A stretch of 64,000 bases of DNA, from the NCBI GenBank assembly GCA_023091665.1, contig JALJCQ010000003.1, positions 124,001 to 188,000 of the forward strand, read 5' to 3'. Source of the stretch: Pythium myriotylum. Its lineage: Eukaryota; Oomycota; Peronosporomycetes; Pythiales; Pythiaceae. Under the pieces are notes generated by a model. It was not told the origin of the DNA, did no database searches, and was given only the letters and a program-made list of their open reading frames with translations. Of this stretch, positions 1-10,712 are shown piece after piece; within the stretch, counting starts at the first letter, position 1; every line of letters begins with the position of its first letter. Made by a program: the position numbers and the translations under genes.

Positions 1-127
1 AGCCGTTCTGCGGGTAGCCGGCCATCCACACGGCCGCAGGCTCCATGAGGTAGCCATGGCCGAGCACGCCGGGGGTGCTGGCCACTGCAGCGAGCATAGC
101 GGTGGTGAGTGAGATGGAGAGCTTCAT
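1..127 (-). CDS. Secreted AA17-like lytic polysaccharide monooxygenase, 5' part only
   Basis: The gene runs off the left edge; 42 residues are visible, reading leftwards from the ATG at 127. The first 23 residues are a classic signal peptide (MKLSISLTTAMLAAVAS, cut after VLG). The predicted mature protein starts HGYLMEPAAVWMAG. A histidine exactly at the mature N terminus, followed by GY and a Pro-Ala stretch, is the start of the copper-binding histidine brace of LPMOs. The HGY start fits the oomycete AA17 family, which attacks pectic homogalacturonan in plant walls. The second brace histidine and the rest of the fold lie outside the window, so the family call rests on the N terminus alone. 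A chitin-binding-like secreted protein starting HG is the alternative. Confidence 0.7.
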   Translation of the reverse strand, partial: MKLSISLTTAMLAAVASTPGVLGHGYLMEPAAVWMAGYPQNG

Positions 128-920
128 TGTACGTGGGCGGGAGGGAGGTGGTGAATTCTCAACTGATCGAGCGTGACCCCCCACTTGGATAGAGGAGACG
201 ACGAGAAGATTGATACGGTTAGTTCGAAAGCTCCAGTTGGCACTTTCTAATGGACCAAATGGAGAGATCAGCCCATCGACGTACTAATCCACCTAAGGTC
301 GAAATCATGCGGTCGAAGAAGGGACGCAGTGTCGCCAGGTGGAGAGACGGAAAGCTCAAATATGACAACGAAAGGTGGAAGACGCCTTCAGAGCTTGAAG
401 GCGTCTATACTACAGTGATTAGTTGTCGTGCTTGTGCTCTCACTTCCGAGATGACGGTCTCTTAATCTCGTCTGCGCCAGTCGAGGTAAGAAGGCCATCA
501 TCATGGATAATGTGTTGGTCTTCAGTTCGGGGAGACCAGCTGGCGTAGCTTGTCGGCAGCTCCTTATTAGTACTCTCCATCTCGCTTGCGAGATCCGTCA
601 TCCATCTGCCAGAGAGACGAACCGTGCGACGGGTCCAGATCGATCCAAACCGGTAGTAAAACAAAGTCGACGAACTACGAAATCAAGCCAAGGTACAGTA
701 TTGTCTACCACAAATGAGCGGGACGCATCTCGAAGACGTTGCACCTCTCGTCTCGGTTTGGTCCAGCGAGCTATTTGAGGCGGAGCAAAAGACCCATCCA
801 ACCGAGAACTGACGACTTCATGGAGACAAACGAGCTTTTTGCCTTCTCACTTCTCCCATACTGGTTTTCGTACTCCACGCATTGCTTAGCGCCCCTACGT
901 AAACGTGCTCCCACTCCCGC
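128..920. other. Intergenic region with one perfect hairpin
   Basis: This is the 5' flank of the LPMO-like gene and the 3' flank of the aminopeptidase. The short frames here overlap one another and show no recognisable protein. The only structured element is a perfect 10-bp inverted repeat at 380-389 / 397-406 with a 7-nt loop. No promoter motif could be called with confidence. Confidence 0.5.
380..406. repeat. Perfect 10-bp inverted repeat
   Basis: AGACGCCTTC at 380-389 is the exact reverse complement of GAAGGCGTCT at 397-406, separated by 7 nt. It lies in non-coding DNA about 250 nt upstream of the LPMO-like start codon. It has no T-run typical of a terminator. Its function is unknown. Confidence 0.6.
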
Positions 921-3738
921 TCACTCGCGCTCCGCCAACCATGAGCCCAACACATCGCGATCGCGAAGGATTTCTTTGCTACGAAGTCGTGAACGCTCGA
1001 GCGCACTTTCAAGTCGGCGCTTGTACACTGATGTGTCTTTCACACTGAAAAACGCTTCGACCTCGTCGACTTTTGTTCTGTTTCGGAATCGACCGACGGT
1101 CAAGCTAATGACGCCACCGAGACCCCTCGGCGGCAAACGTTCGATGATTGAGTCGTAGTTGTGACTAAAGAACTCCCAGCAGTGCTGCAAGTTCGTCTCA
1201 CCTGTCGTCGCACTTGAGTAGAACGAGAATAGGTCAGGCATCTTAAGCTCCCCATCTCCAAACGCCCACTCAAGCTGCTCGCGCTTGACCTGAACGTCCG
1301 GAATAAGACCGAGCGCACTCAACAAATCCATCTTCTCCTCGGGCGAGTCACTCGCTTCGTACAACTGACGCAACTGCTCAGCCACAACGCGCGAGTCCTC
1401 GGTCTTACTATTCTTGGCATAGATTTGCAGGACAACACTGCGAAGATCTGGGGATAGCGCCGTCTTGTCGCCCGCAAGGAACCGACTCGCGCGCTTGCGA
1501 GCTTCGTTGATGGTCGCCTCGTCTCCAGCGTCGCTAAGCCGAGCGATCACCGTTGCGCGGAACTCTCCCGTGTTGCTCTTCTGCTTGTCTTCATCGGTCG
1601 GATCCCACGTGAGACGCTCCATGATGGAGCCAAACAGATCACGCACAAACGCCTGGAGAAGTGGGAAGAACGGCTCGCCGTCGAACAGTCCCAAGTACTT
1701 CTCGAGAGTGAACGATATCTCTTTCCAGCACTGGTACTCCGGCTCCTGGGCGTACGCCTGCGTGAAGTCGAATGCGTCGGCGATAGACAGCTCGCCCGCT
1801 GTGACCAACAAGAACACGCTGTAAACCAAACTCACTCGGTCGATGACTCCAAGTTCGAGCGACTTAATTGGGTCTTGGAGCTGCTTCCACATCTCCTTGG
1901 AGTAGTTGACGAGGTAGAAATTGGACTGATTCGGGTTGAGCTTGACCCAAGAGGCTGTCGGCGGTACAGCTGCGTTCACGCGCTCGTTGATCTCTTCGCT
2001 AGCACGTGACGCTGGCTGACTGGCTCCGGTTGCCGCGGTCTTGGCGTCCCAAATTCCGATGCGCGTTGGTTCCGTGGGGTCTGCAGACGTGACCAACGTG
2101 ATCGGCACATCCCAGAGCGATCCGTCGTCGTTCTTCAGGTCCGAGTCGCTGAAGAATCTCTCTTGCGTGAGAGTGAGCCGGCCATCATGAGCCCGCTCGA
2201 CCGTCACGACAGGATACCCAGTCTGCTTGGTCCACGTGTTTGCCATCTGCGTGATGTTGAGCCCGGAGGCTTGCTCAAGAGCGTCCCAGAGATCTTCCGT
2301 TTTGGTGTTTTGGTGACTGAACTTGACGAGGTAGTTGTGGACACCTTCGTAAAAGACATCACGCCCGAGGAAGTCAGCAAGCATGCGCACAACGCACGCT
2401 CCTTTCTGATAGGAAATCATGTCAAAGATCTCATCGACCTCTTTCGGATGATGCACTTCGACCTCGATTGGGTGCGAACTGACCATCGCGTCCCGCACAA
2501 GTACTGGGTTCATGGAGTCTTTGATAAACCGATCCCATATCTTCCACTCCGGGAAAAGTGCGTTGACTGCGTCGTACTGCATGTAGGTCGCGAAACCCTC
2601 GTTGAGCCAGAGCCCGGTCCACCAGTCCATGGTCACTAGGTTGCCAAACCACTGGTGAGCCAGCTCGTGAGCGACGATCAGAGCCACCCAAAGTTTAGCC
2701 TCGTGAGTCGAGCTTCCATCGACGAGCAAGGAGGTCTCACCATACGTGACGAGCCCCCAATTCTCCATAGCCATATCCCAGTCGGGAACACAGACCATGT
2801 CAAGCTTCTTGAGCGGGTAGGGGATCTTAAAGTGCTCCGTGAAGAAAGCCAACGACTTCACGGCGACATCAAGCGCGAATCTGCCATTTTCGGCCTTGCC
2901 CGGTTGAGCGTACACCGTGACGATCACACCGTCGTCCGTTGTCGCATTGATCGTATCGAACTCGCCCACTGCCATAGCCACGAGGTACGTGGACATGAGC
3001 GGTGTTTCGGCAAATTTCCAGTACTTCTCGGTGGTCTCGTCCTCGCGGCTGAGGTTCTTGAGGTGAGCGTTCTTCTTCGGACGGATCTCCGTCTCCACGA
3101 CCTCCGTGTTGGACAATGCCGTCAGCTTCGAGTCCGTAACCATGGACACCTCGAAGCGAGCTTTGATCGTCGGTTCGTCCCAGCACACAAAAGCGCGTCG
3201 CGCGTCGCATGATTCAAACTGCGTCACAGCCACCACGTGTCTCTCGCCTCTAGACTGGTACTCGGCGCGAAAGAATCCGCGCTCCTTGTCGCCGATGAAG
3301 CCATGGAATCTCAACGACAGCGTCACAGTCGATCCTGCCACCAACGGCTCTGCGAAGCGAAGCGTGACGCTCTCGTCATCCGGCATGAATTGGATCTGCA
3401 CGGCAGGCAGTTTCTTCGCTGGCTCGTCCTCGACAGCTCTAGGAACTTCAATCGCGACGTCAAAGACGGAGAGCTCGACCGCGTGGCACGTGATCGCATC
3501 GGTCCCTTCGTGGACACGAAGCAAGACACGTTCCGAGGCCTCAAAGCGGTTGTTCATGAGGTCGATGACATCGTAGTCGATCCAGTACTGTTGGGAAGGA
3601 AGGAAGAGATGGTTGTGGGCCCTCGTTCATCGTGATGTGTTTCATCGTCGAACTCACCTTGAGTGGCTGGACACTGGTTGGGAGACGAGCAAACGTGGGC
3701 TCAGGTGTCTCGATATGCTTGCCCGAATGGGTCGTCAT
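921..3738 (-). CDS. M1 family zinc aminopeptidase (puromycin-sensitive type)
   Basis: Predicted 915 residues from two exons: 3658-3738, then 921-3587, with a 70-nt intron (3588-3657, GTGAGT...CAACAG). Splicing joins LPTSVQPLK to YWIDYDVIDLMNNRF, the normal M1 beginning. The family removes N-terminal residues from peptides in the cytosol. Visible hallmarks are the exopeptidase motif as AMENWG (family GAMEN), the zinc site HELAHQW near residue 330 with the third ligand in WLNEGFA, and a long helical ERAP1-like C-terminal domain ending SWLAERE. No signal peptide or membrane anchor is seen with the chosen start at 3738. An in-frame ATG at 3810 would add 24 residues and cannot be excluded. All catalytic residues are intact. 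Confidence 0.95.
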
Positions 3739-4555
3739 GGTTCTTGCTTGCAGATTCGCGAATGCTGGTTGTGAGCATTCAGCTTGTGAGATGAGAAAAC
3801 CTAGCAGCATCTGTGAGATGGGAAAACCTTAACTAGGTCAGCCAGTTGCTCTTGTTGGGTGCTGCGAATGGAGGTGGTGACCACCATTCCAGTGCGTCAT
3901 CATATCTGCGGCAGCTACTAATACATTAAAAGTAGCGTTTGCGGATAAGCCTTTGGCTCACCACTGAGCCAGATGGCGTGAATTGCTGTTGTCGGAACCC
4001 ACTTGGCGAGTTTAGTCCAACTCACTTCGAGTGGTAAACTTGGAGTTGACCAAAAACGTCTCAAATGATCGCTGAGAGTGAAGTGATGGATACGTGCTCT
4101 TCTTCTCGTTCCGAGTTTCGGCAGTTGCTCATCACTGCACGTGGCAAAAAAGCCGCAAGCGAGGCACTGAGTGACTCGGAAATGATGGCTTCCTGATGTG
4201 CTGGTATGTATGTGAAGATGGTGGTCTGGCGTCATTGAGCTTCTCGTCTTTACATCAAGCGATCCTCAACCTATTGCTTTTGCTGGATACAATGTGGTCA
4301 TATTCGTCACCCGATCCTTCATGTCAAGTGATGTATCACCCAACTAGACAGCCACATGACCTGGCATGAATGATCTCATGATCTGTCGATTTGTGAACCC
4401 AAGACTTCACTTATCATGTTTGAGTAGCTGGGTTAAAGCATCTAGTTCAGTGTGTTGGACTTGATAACAAGCACAGCCCCGACGAGGTTCCCTTGAATTC
4501 ATAAATATTTCGATGCTTTCCGTGCTTTCTCGAGTATCTTAAGACGACAAATCGT

Positions 4556-4586
<31 letters not shown>

Positions 4587-4601
4587 GGGGGGGGCAGTTG
4601 T
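3739..4601. other. Intergenic region
   Basis: It lies between the aminopeptidase start and the 3' end of the membrane-protein copy. No convincing coding sequence was found. At its right end is a (TG)n stretch that runs directly into 25 consecutive G residues (4570-4594). Confidence 0.5.
4553..4594. repeat. TG microsatellite followed by a G25 homopolymer
   Basis: About eight TG units pass directly into an uninterrupted run of 25 G (4570-4594). Such tracts are length-unstable and hard to sequence, so the exact count is uncertain. A similar G27 run follows the paralogous gene that ends at 48570, but in the opposite orientation relative to that gene. Confidence 0.9.
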
Positions 4602-6397
4602 TCATGGCTCAGACTGGGACAGGGGTTTGAGCACCGGACCGCTTAATACGGTTGTCAATGTGGTGTTTCTTAGTGGGAGGACTGGAAAAGGCGTCAGGTA
4701 CTCAATGGTGCCGTGGATCAGACTAAGCTCGTCGTCGCGCCGCGTCAATAACAAGTAGGCTTGGCGAGTGCACCACAAGACTACTGTGAGGCTCCGACCA
4801 ATGAGGATTGTTTCTGTGCGGACGCTGAACTTGATGCCACTCGAGAAAGTATAGCTCCAGACAACGCGATCGCGGAGGCCAAGATCCGGCACAAATATCA
4901 CAACGATTCCCACGGCTACCGTCACGACAATTACGCTGGCGAGCACCGGAGTTGCCATTCGTTTACGAAACCGGAAGACGCGTTCATTCACAACTGGCGT
5001 CAGTGAGTCCAGCGTTAGCGACCAAACGAACCAAACCTCCCACAAGATGCAGAGCAACACAAGCTGTGGGTCCCATCTTTGCATATCGCAAATGCACAGG
5101 TGGAAAATGAGCGGCTGAGCAAACGAAAAGAGGAAGTCAAACCTCCAAAAGATGGCGCGCAACAAATCCCGTTGAAAAATCAAGATGAAAGACCCGCAGA
5201 AGGCCATGGTCGTGATAGCCGATAGCACCATCAGAGTCTGCTCGACAATAACAAGAACATGTTGTCCTTCTTGCACAGGTAGACGGTTCAAGTTGTTTCG
5301 GTTCAGCAAGTCCCTGAACGAAAGAAACGTGCGAAGACCCAACATCCCAAACGAGACACACCCAACCCAGTAGAATGTAATGCAAAGTCTGTTTGCGTGA
5401 CAGACAATCCACCGTGGCGGGTTTCCCCATATACGATATGGAAGAACCGTTCGACGGGCATCAACAACTCCCAGACTGAGGATCGGTGTGCGTAGTAGCT
5501 GTTTATCGACACGTCTTGATCCCGATGGTCTCGCCGCTTCTCTCCGCGCCAAACGCAGCTCCGTCATCGGTACTAACCGTAGCTTCGACTTGAGTGTAAC
5601 ACATCGGATGCTTGTGAATCCTCGTATGAGGCGATGTCTCGGACTCCATTGCAGGATTACCAGTTTCAAGAAAAACAACACGAGTGTGGACGTAGCGAAG
5701 CTTATCAAGTCGGTAGCTTCACTTATAACGCGACCACCAATTTTTATCTCGAAGTAATTGGCGTCGGTTATCGTCTCGGCCGCGACAACGGCAGCGATTG
5801 TAACGAGGAGCGGTCCTCCGATAAGGACTGAGCCGACAGTTGTGCGAAATGTGCGGTGGTTGGCATCCACAATGATCACGGATTGGAAAGCGAGCCACGA
5901 CGACAAGCAGAAGAGAGAACGGAGATCTTGGATTACGATCGAGACGACGATCCAGTTGAGTGTGTGAAGAACGTCAAGAACCAAAACTCGTAGTTCTTAA
6001 TGAGCAGGCCCACAATGTCGGTCGACAGCAACACCATCGTCAAGATTACTGACAGGGAGCACGGAAGTATCAATGTTGACAGAGCTGCTCGCATTGGGCC
6101 ACATCGGAGGAATAGCTGAACGATGGAAATGGCCATTCCAACACGATACACGATAGCGAGTATACCAAAGCGCCGTGCGAGAAACTCCATTATTGATTTC
6201 AAGACCGGTCGATGCACAGCGTGCATCGCAAGCGAGCGAGACAAATCGACCACACGAGGACGACTGGTAGCGCAAATCACGTAGCAATGGGGGTTTGGGA
6301 TCGGAGCTGTGAGCACGGGTGTAGAGCTAGCAATGCGCACAGCTGGACGCTCTTGTGTAGGAGAGAAAACACGGTCAACTGGCACGATCTTAGCCAT
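4602..6397 (-). pseudogene. Multi-pass membrane family member with internal frameshift
   Basis: Two frames on the minus strand (6397 down to about 5965, then about 5984 down to 4602) together match the proteins encoded at 44561, 46645 and 56109. The first frame holds the N-terminal helices and the family motif YEFWFLTF. The match then continues in another frame with LNWIVVSIVIQ and VDANHRTFRT, aligned to NWIIAAILFND and MDANFRT of the paralogue. The shift lies near 5962-5975 and fits loss of one base or gain of two. After it there is one long open frame through the C-terminal half (FDFLFSF, IHGTIEYLTPF) to the stop. A sequencing error is possible because the rest is intact. No splice sites explain the shift. 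Function unknown; an integral membrane protein is expected. Confidence 0.6.
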
Positions 6398-6674
6398 GAC
6401 CTCGGCACTGTGTGGGTGGTAGTGAAGCGTGCGTGCCTCGCAATCGCGTATGTTTCCCTTTCACATTTAGTAAGTCGACCTTTCTTGAAATATCTCAGCA
6501 GTGGTGCCCAAAATGGTGCAAGTGCGATGATACAGGAGGCACGGACTGGAGATAGGCTCGCGATCTTAAAACAAAGATCGAGACTGATATGGTTGGACTC
6601 CAAGGCGAAGTTTCTATGAAGTGACGTTTACATTGCCTTGGATAAAACATGGTGCAAAATCGTTGGAGTTGGCG

Positions 6675-9446
6675 CTAAGAGTAGCCAGAGTTGGAGAAAG
6701 ACTGGAGAAGCGGTGAGATGGACAGCAACTCTTCGACTCGTTTATCGAACCGTTTGGCTTCAGCAGAGCGCTTCTTCTTTCTCTTTATCTTGGGGTTAGC
6801 ATTTCTTGCGGGGACTTCGACAGGAAAAACTGACTCGCTTGTTCGAATTTCGCCATCTTGACTAGCACGAACTTGCTCAAGAAGAACTCGTGTCTCCATT
6901 GCTGTAATGCCGGACACAGATGTGATACTGCCAACCTCGGTCGTACCAGACGCAGAAGGAATTAATTTGCCCAAGTTATCTTCTTGACTCGCCATGACAG
7001 TCGAACAACCAGCCCCTTCAGGCGTTTCCATCGAGCTAGACATAATCAATCGTGTCCAATCAATGCTGGCGTTAGGGATCGAATCTTGGTTGCAGTCACG
7101 ACTTCCGGCCAAGATACCGCAAGAACCAGGATTACGATTTGACTGTCGCGAACCAATTCCCGCTCTTGCACTTCGTATTCGTCGAGTGTGCTGTCGTGCA
7201 AAAGCTGCAGAGTGTGACGCAGAGGAAAATCCGACGTGTGGAGATGCCGAAGGAGGTCGTGGTGAAAACGGCACCGAGTCCGCCGTCTTAGGTCGCGATC
7301 TTTGGTGGCGACATGCGTGTTCACTTCCACTGTGTTGTACTTCCCATACTGGAGCCCAAGGCAAGACCTTCTCTTGGTCTCCCATGTCTTGTTGAGTTGG
7401 CAAAAGTGTTGACTTGAACGTCGAGTGCAATTGTTGAAGGCGTTCATTGACCGCAAGGCTACGTGCGTAGTGGGATTGTAACCAAGAGTCGCCACGAACT
7501 GCTTCCAAGATTGCCAGGTCTCTGGGGATCTGGGTTGCTTTAGAATCCTTCAGAAAATCCGCATGCTGTGATGCCATGGGGATGTTGGTTGCAAACATCC
7601 AAGTCGCCACCAACTGTCTCACGCCATCGGCTTCAGTTGGATTCTCAATGCGATTAATCTCCGAGAGTGTTGGGTTCAATTGCGCATTCTCTTCATCTGC
7701 AACCTCGCGCATGAGTTGATTTATCAACTGAGCTGTACTGTAATAATCTTCGGAAGCTCGAGTTGATGCGCACGTGCTTCTTTGGTCTGACGCACGTTCC
7801 GGTGGTAACTCATGATGAAGTTCAGGGACCTGTTGCTTCCTCAATTGCAGAAGTGATTGTCGCCGATTCTTTACTCGTTCGACTAGAATTGACTGACGAC
7901 GGGTCACCTTATCTTCGGCGGAAAGCCACTTCTCCGCATCTAAAATGTTCTGCAATGCGTGGTCATCATCAAATAGGTCAGCAAAGTCATCTAGTAGATC
8001 GTTTTCCAGTTCTGCCCTTGCTGCCTCCTCACTCGACGCTTCATCAAGTTCGTGTTTCGACGGCTGAAATACCGCCATTTCTTTGAAGAAATTGGCTATC
8101 AGTGTCGCCTTTGCGTGCAGATCCGAATTCCGATGAGCATCTGTATTATCAGATAGATGCTCTTGTGTCTCCAACGAGTTCAAAACATCACGGTCTCCCC
8201 GAAGGACTCGCTTCTTCGCTTCGGCCTTCATGAGCTTTTCAAGAACCTTTGCCTGCAAACTTTCTTCATGTTTCAAGAACCGTGAACGCCGTTCAGCCTC
8301 CCGAGCACGCAGAAACTTCGCTCGCAAACCAGCCGCAGCCGTTAGCACTTTCATACTTGTGATTTTTGATCCCCCAATACAATCTGGTGGAGGATGTTGA
8401 GTCATTTGATGTTGGCGTTGCCTTCGAAGGGACAACAGCTGACGGAGTAATGTCGCGCTTTTCGACACGTTTTGCAATCCACGCTGAGACCGATTAGTAT
8501 CATTAGCTGCAGCCTCAAATCTGCCGAAGGGATCGTCTGCAGTGTCTTCATCCAACCGAAACACAGATCCTGGTGAGTGGTTTGCTGAACGTGACTGCCG
8601 CAATTCAGAGTTAATCAATAATGACAGAGGCGAGTTGTCTGCCTCTTGGGAGATTATGTTCGTTTCTGTGCAGTATTCGTAACTTGCTTCAAAGTAGAAT
8701 CCATGGAGGGTGAATGCGTACACATAATACACCTCTTCACTTGAATCGGTAGCATCGATGTAGATGGTTTTGTTCTCATTTGAACCGCGCAGGGTCGTAA
8801 ACCATTGAGCTGGTATACTTGCTTCAGTGCTTCTTGCTGTGCCCCTGCCTGCTCCATTTGTGCTGGCGCGTCGACGTTCAGGACCACATTCAAGGATGGT
8901 CGACGTGACTTTGACGACAAAGATATAAGAGTGGGCGATTGAGTTCATGGAAATGGGGTTTGAACCCCCAATCAAGTCGCTTTTGCATTCTGCTGTGCCG
9001 GCTGAGTCCACATGCGGGAGTTGAGAAACGACAGCAGCGGCCCCTACTCCACCCGCTGAACTTGTGTTATGTATAAGCGAGGTTTTAAAGGTGACTTGAA
9101 AACGCTTAGTCTTCCCTGCACGGTGGTCGATGACAAACAGACGGCTACTCTGGCGATCAACCCTCCCGCAAAGGCTGTTTTCTGGTCCTTGTAGAAGTGG
9201 AAATGGGTCATGAACAGACGTGAAAAGCGTGAGTAAGGGATCGGTGTCAAGCTTAATGGCTGTTGTAGGACTGACAGTGTGTTCGTGTGACGCAAGTAGT
9301 CGACAACACGAGTACAAGGAAAGTGTTCGCTTGCTAATGAGTCCACTCGGTATGATTACAAGCGTAGGTCTTCCTGGGAAAGACCGAAAAGTCCACAGGA
9401 ACTGCTCTTCGACTTCAATAAAGTGCGACAGAGCATGACTTTGCAT
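6675..9446 (-). CDS. Unrecognised protein with charged helical centre
   Basis: Open frame of about 923 codons from the first ATG (9446); the frame is also open upstream to about 9620. I do not recognise the family. The first third is mixed beta-like sequence. The centre, roughly residues 370-460, is strongly charged and predicted coiled coil (AKFLRAREAERRSRFLKHEE and KLMKAEAKKRVLRG). It is followed by an acidic stretch (LLDDFADLFDDDHALQNIL). The last 300 residues are rich in Ser/Arg and look disordered, ending in a basic KIKRKKKRSAEAKRF patch and a short tail. There is no signal peptide or membrane span. The reading frame probably continues from the gene at 9535-10473 through an unplaced intron or a frameshift, because both frames look coding where they overlap. 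Confidence 0.6.
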   Translation of the reverse strand: MQSHALSHFIEVEEQFLWTFRSFPGRPTLVIIPSGLISKRTLSLYSCCRLLASHEHTVSPTTAIKLDTDPLLTLFTSVHDPFPLLQGPENSLCGRVDRQSSRLFVIDHRAGKTKRFQVTFKTSLIHNTSSAGGVGAAAVVSQLPHVDSAGTAECKSDLIGGSNPISMNSIAHSYIFVVKVTSTILECGPERRRASTNGAGRGTARSTEASIPAQWFTTLRGSNENKTIYIDATDSSEEVYYVYAFTLHGFYFEASYEYCTETNIISQEADNSPLSLLINSELRQSRSANHSPGSVFRLDEDTADDPFGRFEAAANDTNRSQRGLQNVSKSATLLRQLLSLRRQRQHQMTQHPPPDCIGGSKITSMKVLTAAAGLRAKFLRAREAERRSRFLKHEESLQAKVLEKLMKAEAKKRVLRGDRDVLNSLETQEHLSDNTDAHRNSDLHAKATLIANFFKEMAVFQPSKHELDEASSEEAARAELENDLLDDFADLFDDDHALQNILDAEKWLSAEDKVTRRQSILVERVKNRRQSLLQLRKQQVPELHHELPPERASDQRSTCASTRASEDYYSTAQLINQLMREVADEENAQLNPTLSEINRIENPTEADGVRQLVATWMFATNIPMASQHADFLKDSKATQIPRDLAILEAVRGDSWLQSHYARSLAVNERLQQLHSTFKSTLLPTQQDMGDQEKVLPWAPVWEVQHSGSEHACRHQRSRPKTADSVPFSPRPPSASPHVGFSSASHSAAFARQHTRRIRSARAGIGSRQSNRNPGSCGILAGSRDCNQDSIPNASIDWTRLIMSSSMETPEGAGCSTVMASQEDNLGKLIPSASGTTEVGSITSVSGITAMETRVLLEQVRASQDGEIRTSESVFPVEVPARNANPKIKRKKKRSAEAKRFDKRVEELLSISPLLQSFSNSGYS

Positions 9447-9534
9447 CGTGTTGCGGCGTATACTTGATCGGTGGTCTTGTTCACGAACGAGCACTTTAGC
9501 ACTAGTTGAAATTTGAAGTTCGAATTGTCTAGAG

Positions 9535-10473
9535 TCATGTACAGGCAAAGAGTGAGGAAACGAGGCGCGACCATATCCGTTCGATCGCAACACACCGCTC
9601 GTTCCCAGCCAGAACCATTAGCACAAGCGGAGCCGTTGAGAGCTTCACCTTGAGCTCAATAAACTGCGGGCGAGCATGAACTGGGCACGGAAAGAGTTTT
9701 TCGAGGGGTACGGTCTTCCACACGATCGGTTCATGCATGTTCACCTTTGTACCTTCATCATCCGTGGGACTGGGGAGCACGTTTGAAGTCGGCACTCTAA
9801 AGATTGGCAGGGAAGTCTCGAGCCGCCTGGTGAGATGCGTGAGGAACTCAACGCACTTGCCAACCGTGCTATCGGTACACGCGAGCGCGAGATCCAGCAG
9901 TGAGACCATAAACCCTTCGAACGAGAGCCCGTCAGTACCAAAGGCGTCAAACTCGCAATCCTTGCTCCAATCGTTCTCCGCTTGCTCCTGCGCTTCAAAC
10001 GCCGGGAGTCCTGGGAAGAGCCAAAGCATCGTCTTGAACATGAACGCAAAGTACTTATGCTGCTCTAGCTCTCGCCACTCGGGCACGGCCAGTCGCCGCG
10101 CCTCTGTATCACCTCCATGGTGCGCGAGCGGCCAGATCGTGTCGAGCACGAGCCGCTTGACGCGCACGTCGACAAAGACGCCGACCAGCTGTCGCAACGC
10201 CGCTTCCTCCGAGTCATCTTCTCGCTCCTGAGCTGATAATCCTTCCTCTTCCGCCGCCACTTCGTTCTCTTGCGGTGGATATGGAGTCGTCAAGGGAACG
10301 ATCTCGTCTTTCGCCGCTTCTTGCAGCAGTCGCAGCCGCGGCTGGTACTTGGCGCGCAGCCGCGCGTAGCCCTGACGCGTGCGCACGCTGGAGGCGCCGC
10401 GAGCCGCGCGCCGCGTCACGAACGCCTCGTAGCACGCGCGCAGCGAGTCGGCCGAGACGTCGCCATCGGCCAT
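9535..10473 (-). CDS. Unrecognised 312-residue protein, perhaps the N terminus of the next frame
   Basis: Starts MADGDVSADSLRACYEAF at the ATG at 10473. Residues 1-60 are Arg-rich and helical (TRRAARGASSVRTRQGYARL). Then come an acidic stretch and a conserved-looking helical block with WPLAHHGGDTEARR, FMFKTMLWLFPGLP and DGLSFEGFMVSLLDLA. The frame ends shortly after HARPQFIELKVKLSTAPLVL. Around 9540-9640 the frame used by the downstream gene is also open. A GTGAAG after FIELK, or one further along, could be a donor, but I could not find an acceptor that keeps frame. One gene spanning 6675-10473 is therefore plausible. I cannot assign a function. Confidence 0.6.
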   Translation of the reverse strand: MADGDVSADSLRACYEAFVTRRAARGASSVRTRQGYARLRAKYQPRLRLLQEAAKDEIVPLTTPYPPQENEVAAEEEGLSAQEREDDSEEAALRQLVGVFVDVRVKRLVLDTIWPLAHHGGDTEARRLAVPEWRELEQHKYFAFMFKTMLWLFPGLPAFEAQEQAENDWSKDCEFDAFGTDGLSFEGFMVSLLDLALACTDSTVGKCVEFLTHLTRRLETSLPIFRVPTSNVLPSPTDDEGTKVNMHEPIVWKTVPLEKLFPCPVHARPQFIELKVKLSTAPLVLMVLAGNERCVAIERIWSRLVSSLFACT

Positions 10474-10712
10474 CGAGGTCCCATGAGGAAGAAGGGGGTT
10501 TCCTTTCCTCCCACCGACAAAAAGGAAACCAGAGTGATGGTCCGTCGGAATTAGTGACTTTCCCTCGTTTCAACGACATAGGTACATGGAAGGATAGCGT
10601 CATTTTTACTATTGCCATAGGGGGAAATGCAAGGCTCTTGGTCGCGCCTGCGTGGGGTTCTCTCTCTCTCTCTCTCTGTGTATGATCTCTATCTATGGGG
10701 GAAGAGGCGACG

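Noticed and set aside
8945..8975. tRNA-like TPsiC arm (GGTTTGAACCC)
   Set aside because: Inside a coding frame, with no matching D or anticodon arm upstream. Similar TTCGAA matches at 21940 and 22685 also fail to fold into a cloverleaf.
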